Below the pieces are notes generated by a model. It was given only the letters and a program-made list of their open reading frames with translations. It did not search any database and was not told the origin of the DNA. From an uncultured Prevotella sp. (lineage in GTDB: Bacteria; Bacteroidota; Bacteroidia; Bacteroidales; Bacteroidaceae): DNA of 11,513 nt. Numbering within the stretch: the first letter of the stretch is position 1; every line of letters begins with the position of its first letter. The position numbers and the translations under genes are program-made. Location of the stretch: assembly GCA_946623195.1 (NCBI GenBank), contig CAMOQW010000053.1, positions 1 to 11,513 of the forward strand. The letters run 5' to 3'. Positions 7,555 to 11,513 of the stretch are shown in pieces.

Positions 7555-7586
7555 AAAGTGAAGAGTGAAAAGTGAAGAGTGAAGAA
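7555..7586. repeat. Perfect 14 bp tandem repeat between the two minus-strand operons
   Basis: AAAGTGAAGAGTGA occurs twice in a row (7555-7568 and 7569-7582) and is followed by the partial unit AGAA. It lies in the 79 bp intergenic space between the small lipoprotein gene and the DUF1599 gene, immediately upstream of the -7 box. I see no further copies in the window. Runs of this AGTGAAGAGTGAA type resemble dispersed intergenic repeats that I associate with Bacteroidales genomes. It may separate or influence the two transcription units. Confidence 0.7.
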
Positions 7587-7610
7587 TTTGCTGCCGCGCG
7601 ATACTTTTTA

Positions 7611-7931
7611 TCACTTTTTTACCTTTTCTGCCGCCATTTCCTTTTGCTTCCGATGGATGTATCTGATTTTTGCGCCCTGCACCTGACTGGCCCTGTCGAG
7701 GGAATCCATATAGATGCGCTGGTCCACATCGAAAGAGTCGCCTTCAGCCTCAGCACGCTGCAGCAGGCTGTCGGTGGCCGCCAGTTCCTGACGGGCTTCC
7801 TCCAGTTTGTCCTCATAGAACTCAGCGCGTTTCTCCGTCCGATACTCGTCCACCTGCCGTTGACGACTGTTGCCGCATGCTACAAAGCATACGGCAACAG
7901 CTGCCATGAGACATGTACAAGGCCTGTGCAT
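7611..7931 (-). CDS. Small coiled-coil lipoprotein of unknown function
   Basis: This encodes 106 residues. The N-terminus MHRPCTCLMAAVAVCFVAC gives a short lipoprotein signal with lipobox FVAC and the predicted lipidated Cys at residue 19. The remainder is almost entirely charged and helical (about 24-105: RQRQVDEYRTEKRAEFYEDK..., ending KEMAAEKVKK) and is likely an alpha-helical or coiled-coil rod. No aromatic core or enzyme motif is seen, and I do not recognise a family. It starts 10 bp after the PAP2 gene, so the two are likely cotranscribed. A purine-rich AAAAGGGGG immediately precedes the ATG, which is unusual in a group that rarely uses Shine-Dalgarno pairing. Met9 (7907) is an alternative start that would leave the signal without basic residues. 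It could be a partner of the PAP2-barrel protein at the outer membrane, by inference. Confidence 0.68.
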   Translation of the reverse strand: MHRPCTCLMAAVAVCFVACGNSRQRQVDEYRTEKRAEFYEDKLEEARQELAATDSLLQRAEAEGDSFDVDQRIYMDSLDRASQVQGAKIRYIHRKQKEMAAEKVKK

Positions 7932-7941
7932 ACACCCCCTT

Positions 7942-9795
7942 TTAGAAATTTACGAGGAACGACAAGCCTAGCGTAATGTAGTTCATCGCCTTTTCTTTCT
8001 TGTATTCCACCGGACTGAATACGTTGCTGTCACCGGATATCAGCTGTATCAGACTGTATGCACCGTCGGTGAGACCGGCAGTCAGGAAATGGTAGGGGTC
8101 GTATTTCAACGTGTACGTCTTCTTGGTATAGTCATAGTCCACGAACACGCGCCATGAGAAATTGGACTTATACTTGTAGGTCAGCGACAGACCGGTACCC
8201 CACGACGTGCTGTTGCTGCCGCTCAGCGTCAGGTAGTCCCACTCGTCCTCAAACTTCTCGCCCGTGTTCTTGGGATAACTGATGTAGTCGCCGCTCCTCA
8301 GCTTGCCCTGGTCGGTCAGTGCCACCCATCCGTTCTTGATGGTCAGCTGGTAGTCAATGTCCTTCACGTTGCCCTTAGCATAGCCGTCGACATCCAGATC
8401 CTGGGTAACGGAACGGCCTATCAGTGCCTTGGTGCCCAGCGAGAAGTACTTGCCCAGCGGAAGGTTGAAGTAGAATCCGGCACTGCCGGTGAACTCGGTA
8501 ATGTGGTCGCTCTTCACGATACCGCCGATTTCAGTAACCGGTGCATTGTCGTAATCCGGATTCAGGTCATTGTCGGTAAGATAGCCTAACTTGTTATAAT
8601 AGTATTCGTCTTCATGGTCAAAGTCAAAGTTTGGGTCGGCTACGGCATAGATGCCCTTCATGGTCTCCCATGCGTTGTAGTCTTCCCAGAACACATTCTC
8701 CGAATAGGAGCCAAACGACTTGGCCGACATGGCACGTACACGGAAGCGGCCGCCGATGCCCACATACTTATTGAAGAAATAGGCACCCTCGGCATCGACA
8801 ACGGTGGCAGCACGGAACTTGATCTGCTCCTTCTGCCCCTCCTGACCCAGGAAGTTGGGGTTGTATCGCTCCCAGTTGACAATATCTTCGGGCACAAAGT
8901 CAAGACTCTTGCTACCCAGGCCCAGACCCATCGAGATGCTGAAGAAGGAGGGATTCTCGGAATCCATATCCAGGTTGCCGCGCAACAGGCCCTTGTTCTT
9001 GAAGAGCACGTCGCCCAGCGCATAGCCCAACTCAGTAGACATGATGCCGATACCGGCTCCCGACATCACGTCGCTAATCCAGTGGCGGTTGTTCAGCACG
9101 CGCATCACGCCAGTTGCCGTAGCCACACCATAGCCGGCCACCGACCACCACGGCGAACGGGTCAGTCCGTACTCCTTATGCAGCAGCGTAGCACCCACGA
9201 AAGCCGTAGCCGTATGTCCCGAAGGCCATGAGTTGGCTGAAGTCCCGTCGGGGCGCATTTCCTTGGCGGTGTACTTGATACCATTGACGAAGGCCGCCAT
9301 GATAGCGTAGGACATTCCGGCACTGGCCAGCAGTCGGGGCCAGTCGCTGCGGCCCTCATAGCCTCCCAGCTTCAGGCCGACCACCATGGCAGGACCAAAG
9401 AACTGCGTATAGTCGTCGATGCCCGTCTTGAAGTCGCTCAACAGCTGTGTGTTGCTCTTCGCGCCCTTCCTGTTCTGGGCAAACATCGCCTTGTCGCCCT
9501 TCACGGCCCAGCCGGCGACAAACAAGGGGATGCCCACAAAGGTGAGGTCGTCCATAAACTTATAGGGCTTCACGCCGGGATTGGTCTTCGTCTTGAAAAA
9601 ATCAAAGTCGAACTTCGGACTGGTCATAGGAGCCCCTATGTCCAATGTGGCCGTTGGCTGTTCGGGCAGTTCCACCAATTCCGCTTTCATTTCGGGCACG
9701 TCAAGCGTAAGGGGCTTCATGTCACGATAGTTGTCGGCATTCACCTGCGTAGCCAGGGCTACAAGAAGAATAGCAATAGTTTTCTTTGCGTTCAT
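7942..9795 (-). CDS. PAP2-family phosphatase with C-terminal outer-membrane barrel-like domain
   Basis: This encodes 617 residues. A signal peptide (MNAKKTIAILLVALATQVNA) exports it. The PAP2/acid phosphatase signature is complete: KX6RP as K174...R181-P182, PSGH at 191-194 with nucleophile-assisting H194, and RX5HX3D as R232...H238...D242. The family removes phosphate from lipid phosphates or related substrates, with the active site facing the periplasm. Residues ~283-617 are not part of the phosphatase. They contain repeated alternating Gly/aromatic strands (SISMGLGLGSKS, VGIGGRFRVRAM, SAGFYFNLPLGKYFSLGTKALIG, LSLTYKYKSNFSWRVFVDY) and end GLSFLVNF with a terminal Phe, like outer-membrane barrels. 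Lipid A or another envelope phospholipid is a reasonable substrate guess, not shown. Its stop is 10 bp from the downstream lipoprotein start. It is divergent from cca. Confidence 0.87.
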   Translation of the reverse strand: MNAKKTIAILLVALATQVNADNYRDMKPLTLDVPEMKAELVELPEQPTATLDIGAPMTSPKFDFDFFKTKTNPGVKPYKFMDDLTFVGIPLFVAGWAVKGDKAMFAQNRKGAKSNTQLLSDFKTGIDDYTQFFGPAMVVGLKLGGYEGRSDWPRLLASAGMSYAIMAAFVNGIKYTAKEMRPDGTSANSWPSGHTATAFVGATLLHKEYGLTRSPWWSVAGYGVATATGVMRVLNNRHWISDVMSGAGIGIMSTELGYALGDVLFKNKGLLRGNLDMDSENPSFFSISMGLGLGSKSLDFVPEDIVNWERYNPNFLGQEGQKEQIKFRAATVVDAEGAYFFNKYVGIGGRFRVRAMSAKSFGSYSENVFWEDYNAWETMKGIYAVADPNFDFDHEDEYYYNKLGYLTDNDLNPDYDNAPVTEIGGIVKSDHITEFTGSAGFYFNLPLGKYFSLGTKALIGRSVTQDLDVDGYAKGNVKDIDYQLTIKNGWVALTDQGKLRSGDYISYPKNTGEKFEDEWDYLTLSGSNSTSWGTGLSLTYKYKSNFSWRVFVDYDYTKKTYTLKYDPYHFLTAGLTDGAYSLIQLISGDSNVFSPVEYKKEKAMNYITLGLSFLVNF

Positions 9796-9824
9796 TGTGT
9801 CGTAAGTGTGTTATGTTTTGCGTG

Positions 9825-9856
9825 CAAAATTAATAAATATTCCACAATTGCGCAAA
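9825..9856 (-). promoter_or_regulatory. Promoter of the PAP2-lipoprotein operon (-33 TTTG, -7 TAATTTTG)
   Basis: On the minus strand a TTTG (9856-9853) is followed after exactly 20 bp by TAATTTTG (9832-9825), matching the Bacteroidetes -33/-7 arrangement. Transcription would begin near 9818-9822, leaving a leader of about 23-27 nt before ATG 9795. The intervening sequence is AT-rich. Confidence 0.65.
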
Positions 9857-9874
9857 GAAATGCAAATCTTTTTG

Positions 9875-9882
9875 TACCTTTG
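9875..9882 (+). promoter_or_regulatory. -7 box (TACCTTTG) for the CCA tRNA nucleotidyltransferase gene
   Basis: TACCTTTG fits TAnnTTTG exactly. It predicts initiation near 9885-9889 and a leader of about 30-34 nt to ATG 9919. The nearest upstream TTG (9848-9850) is 24 bp away, longer than the usual 19-21 bp, so the -33 element is weak or absent. Confidence 0.55.
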
Positions 9883-9918
9883 CACGCAGAAATCAAGCAT
9901 CGAGCACTCTTTTCACCT

Positions 9919-11409
9919 ATGAAACTGTATTCCGACAAAGCATTAGCCAAGATCCTGGACCAGGACATTTTCCGCCAGATATCCTCCGTGGCCGACCAAC
10001 GGGGGTTGGAGTGCTATGTGGTGGGCGGCTACGTCCGCGACATATTCCTTGAGCGCCCCAGCAACGACATCGACGTGGTGGTAGTAGGCAGTGGTATCGA
10101 GGTGGCCACTGCCCTGAAGCAGCAACTGGGTCGCAGGGCCCACCTCAGCGTGTTCCGCAATTTCGGCACGGCACAGGTAAAAATCAGAGGCAGGAGGCCT
10201 GGGGGCGGCGACGAGGAAATCGAGGTGGAATTCGTCGGTGCTCGCAAAGAAAGCTACAGCCACGACTCGCGCAAGCCCATTGTGGAGGACGGCACCTTGG
10301 AGGACGACCAGAACCGCCGCGACTTTACCATCAACGCCATGGCCATCTGTCTGAACCACGACCGCTTCGGCCAGCTGGTAGACCCCTTCAACGGCATTGC
10401 CGACCTGGAGGACGGTATCATCGCCACCCCACTCGACCCTGAGGTGACATTCTCTGACGACCCCCTGCGCATGATGCGCTGCATCCGCTTTGCCACCCAG
10501 CTCAATTTCCAGATTGAAGACGAGACCTTCCAGGCCCTCGAGCGCATGGCCGACCGCATCCGCATCGTCAGCGGCGAGCGCATAGAGGTGGAGCTAAACA
10601 AAATCATGATGGCCCCCCACCCCAGCATTGGCTTCGAATACCTGCAACGCTCGGGCCTGCTCAACATCATCCTGCCCGAGCTGGCCGCCCTCGACATCGT
10701 AGAGAAACGCGACAGCCGTGCCCACAAGAACAACTTCTACCACACCCTGGAAGTGCTGGAGAACGTGGTCAGGGCACAGCAACGCTCAACCCCCAGCGCT
10801 CAGCCCGCAACTCCCGGCTCTCCACTCTGGCTCCGTTGGGCCGCCTTGCTCCACGACATCGGCAAGACCAAGTCGAAGCGATGGGAGCCGACGGCCGGAT
10901 GGACCTTCCACAATCACAACATCATCGGAGCCAAGATGGTTCCCGCCATCTTCCGGCGGCTGAAGCTGCCCATGGGCGCTGAGATGAAGTATGTACAGAA
11001 ACTCGTAGACCTCCACATGCGGCCACAGGTGATTGCCGACAACGAGGTGACCGACTCCGCCGTGCGCCGCCTGCTCAGCGATGCCGGCGACGACATCGAC
11101 GACCTGATGTGCCTCTGCGAGGCTGACATCACGTCGAAGAACGAGGTTCGCAAAAAAATGTTCCTCGAAAACTTCCGCATGGTGCGCGAGAAGTTGGCCG
11201 ACCTGAAGGAAAAAGACTACAAGCGCCTGCTCCAGCCCGTCATCGACGGCAACGAAATCATGGAGCTGTTCCATCTGAAGCCCTCCCGCGAGGTAGGCAT
11301 CCTCAAGCAGTATCTCAAGGATGCCGTACTCGACAACCGCGTGGAGAACGAACACGAAGCACTCATGCAGCTGCTGATGGAGAAAGCCCGTCAGATGGGT
11401 ATCGCGTGA
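9919..11409 (+). CDS. cca: CCA tRNA nucleotidyltransferase with HD domain
   Basis: This encodes 496 residues. The enzyme adds or repairs the 3'-CCA end of tRNAs using CTP and ATP in the cytoplasm. The class II polymerase head is clear: GGYVRD (36-41), catalytic D50 and D52 in NDIDVVV, VEFVGARKESY (103-113), RRDFTINAMA (133-142) and DPLRMMRCIRFA (181-192). A tRNA-binding region follows, then an HD phosphohydrolase domain (H274, and LHDIGK with H312-D313) as in many Bacteroidetes and E. coli-like CCA enzymes. I use ATG 9919 (MKLYSDKALAK); the frame is open back to 9808, but that would lie upstream of the predicted promoter start. Two short segments look inserted: GRRPGGGDEE (91-100) and a Ser/Pro/Gln/Ala stretch (~287-302). 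The gene appears monocistronic in this window. Confidence 0.94.
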   Translation: MKLYSDKALAKILDQDIFRQISSVADQRGLECYVVGGYVRDIFLERPSNDIDVVVVGSGIEVATALKQQLGRRAHLSVFRNFGTAQVKIRGRRPGGGDEEIEVEFVGARKESYSHDSRKPIVEDGTLEDDQNRRDFTINAMAICLNHDRFGQLVDPFNGIADLEDGIIATPLDPEVTFSDDPLRMMRCIRFATQLNFQIEDETFQALERMADRIRIVSGERIEVELNKIMMAPHPSIGFEYLQRSGLLNIILPELAALDIVEKRDSRAHKNNFYHTLEVLENVVRAQQRSTPSAQPATPGSPLWLRWAALLHDIGKTKSKRWEPTAGWTFHNHNIIGAKMVPAIFRRLKLPMGAEMKYVQKLVDLHMRPQVIADNEVTDSAVRRLLSDAGDDIDDLMCLCEADITSKNEVRKKMFLENFRMVREKLADLKEKDYKRLLQPVIDGNEIMELFHLKPSREVGILKQYLKDAVLDNRVENEHEALMQLLMEKARQMGIA

Positions 11410-11513
11410 CGTCATGCCTTATAACGCATAAGCCTACGCTTTTCTCCAGACAAAACAGACACGCTGTTGACCTCATGGCCTTGCCACTGAGCCAGCGAGC
11501 TGCTCCGCCTTGG
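11410..11513. other. Terminal non-coding or unresolved stretch
   Basis: I see no confident gene in these 104 bases. A weak AAGC-CTAC-GCTT hairpin followed by TTTTC lies just after cca (~11429-11444) and is too small to call a terminator. On the minus strand a frame enters from the right edge and stops at TGA 11473-11475 (ending EQLAGSVARP), and another reaches TGA 11412-11414. Either could be the end of a gene beyond the window, but neither is recognisable. Confidence 0.4.

Larger units (their letters stand above)
9819..9888. repeat. 10 bp perfect inverted repeat bracketing the divergent promoters
   Basis: TGCGTGCAAA (9819-9828) and TTTGCACGCA (9879-9888) are exact reverse complements, 50 bp apart. 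Each arm contains the TTTG end of one -7 box plus the next bases, so the two promoters carry the same sequence around their start sites on opposite strands. Confidence 0.7.

Noticed and set aside
8614..9231. Plus-strand 205-codon frame opposite the PAP2 gene
   Set aside because: It is antisense to the phosphatase and start of the barrel region, with no domain and His/Gln/Ala-rich composition.
9808..9918. N-terminal extension of the CCA enzyme from ATG 9808
   Set aside because: It crosses the divergent promoter region and lies upstream of the predicted start of transcription; the family N-terminus begins at the ATG at 9919.
11429..11444. Hairpin after cca followed by TTTTC
   Set aside because: The stem is only four base pairs and the T run is short; not a convincing intrinsic terminator.
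11473..11513. tRNA-like or gene-end sequence at the right edge (GGCTCAGTGG on the minus strand)
   Set aside because: The match to a D-arm string is brief, no acceptor, anticodon or T-arm follows, and the entering reading frame is too short to identify.

Overview
The window looks like a chromosomal segment from a Bacteroidales bacterium, most likely a relatively GC-rich Prevotella or close relative. Three things support this. The gene content is typical of the group: DUF6452/DUF6048 pair, BT_3928-type DoxX/MauE protein, DUF1599 protein and SPOR protein beside tpiA and folE. Several intergenic sites fit the Bacteroidetes sigma factor consensus (-7 TAnnTTTG, one with a well-spaced -33 TTTG). Shine-Dalgarno sequences are mostly absent. 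It is nearly all coding, and I see no rRNA, tRNA, CRISPR array, transposase or phage gene. The content is mainly housekeeping and envelope functions.

Layout. (1) About 1-3241, plus strand: the 3' end of a membrane-anchored family 2 glycosyltransferase, a DUF6452 lipoprotein, a DUF6048 outer-membrane-type protein, a membrane-anchored ApbE flavin transferase, and a Crp/Fnr-type regulator. These are tightly packed (13 and 50 bp overlaps, then 4 and 24 bp gaps) and probably form one transcript that begins upstream of the window. (2) 3255-7531, minus strand: a six-member run, read from 7531 downward: DUF1599 protein, DoxX/BT_3928-type membrane protein, triosephosphate isomerase, SPOR-domain protein, GTP cyclohydrolase I, and a single-pass membrane protein of unknown function. 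Junctions are GTGA, no stop at all, TAATG, TAA|ATG, then a 31 bp gap. A promoter-like box sits almost on the first start codon. (3) 7611-9795, minus strand: a large PAP2 phosphatase with a C-terminal outer-membrane barrel-like region, then a small coiled-coil lipoprotein 10 bp downstream. (4) 9919-11409, plus strand: an HD-domain CCA tRNA nucleotidyltransferase, divergent from the PAP2 gene across a compact promoter region. The last ~100 bases hold no confident gene.

The most unusual point is that the DoxX/BT_3928-like protein and triosephosphate isomerase share one uninterrupted 639-codon reading frame: a stop codon expected between two normally separate proteins is absent. Other points of interest are the PAP2-barrel architecture, an internal duplication in the DUF1599 protein, a 10 bp perfect inverted repeat that places both divergent -7 boxes in mirror image, a nearly leaderless start for the DUF1599 gene, and low-complexity insertions in the CCA enzyme. 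I do not see a convincing new defence, mobile or biosynthetic system here.
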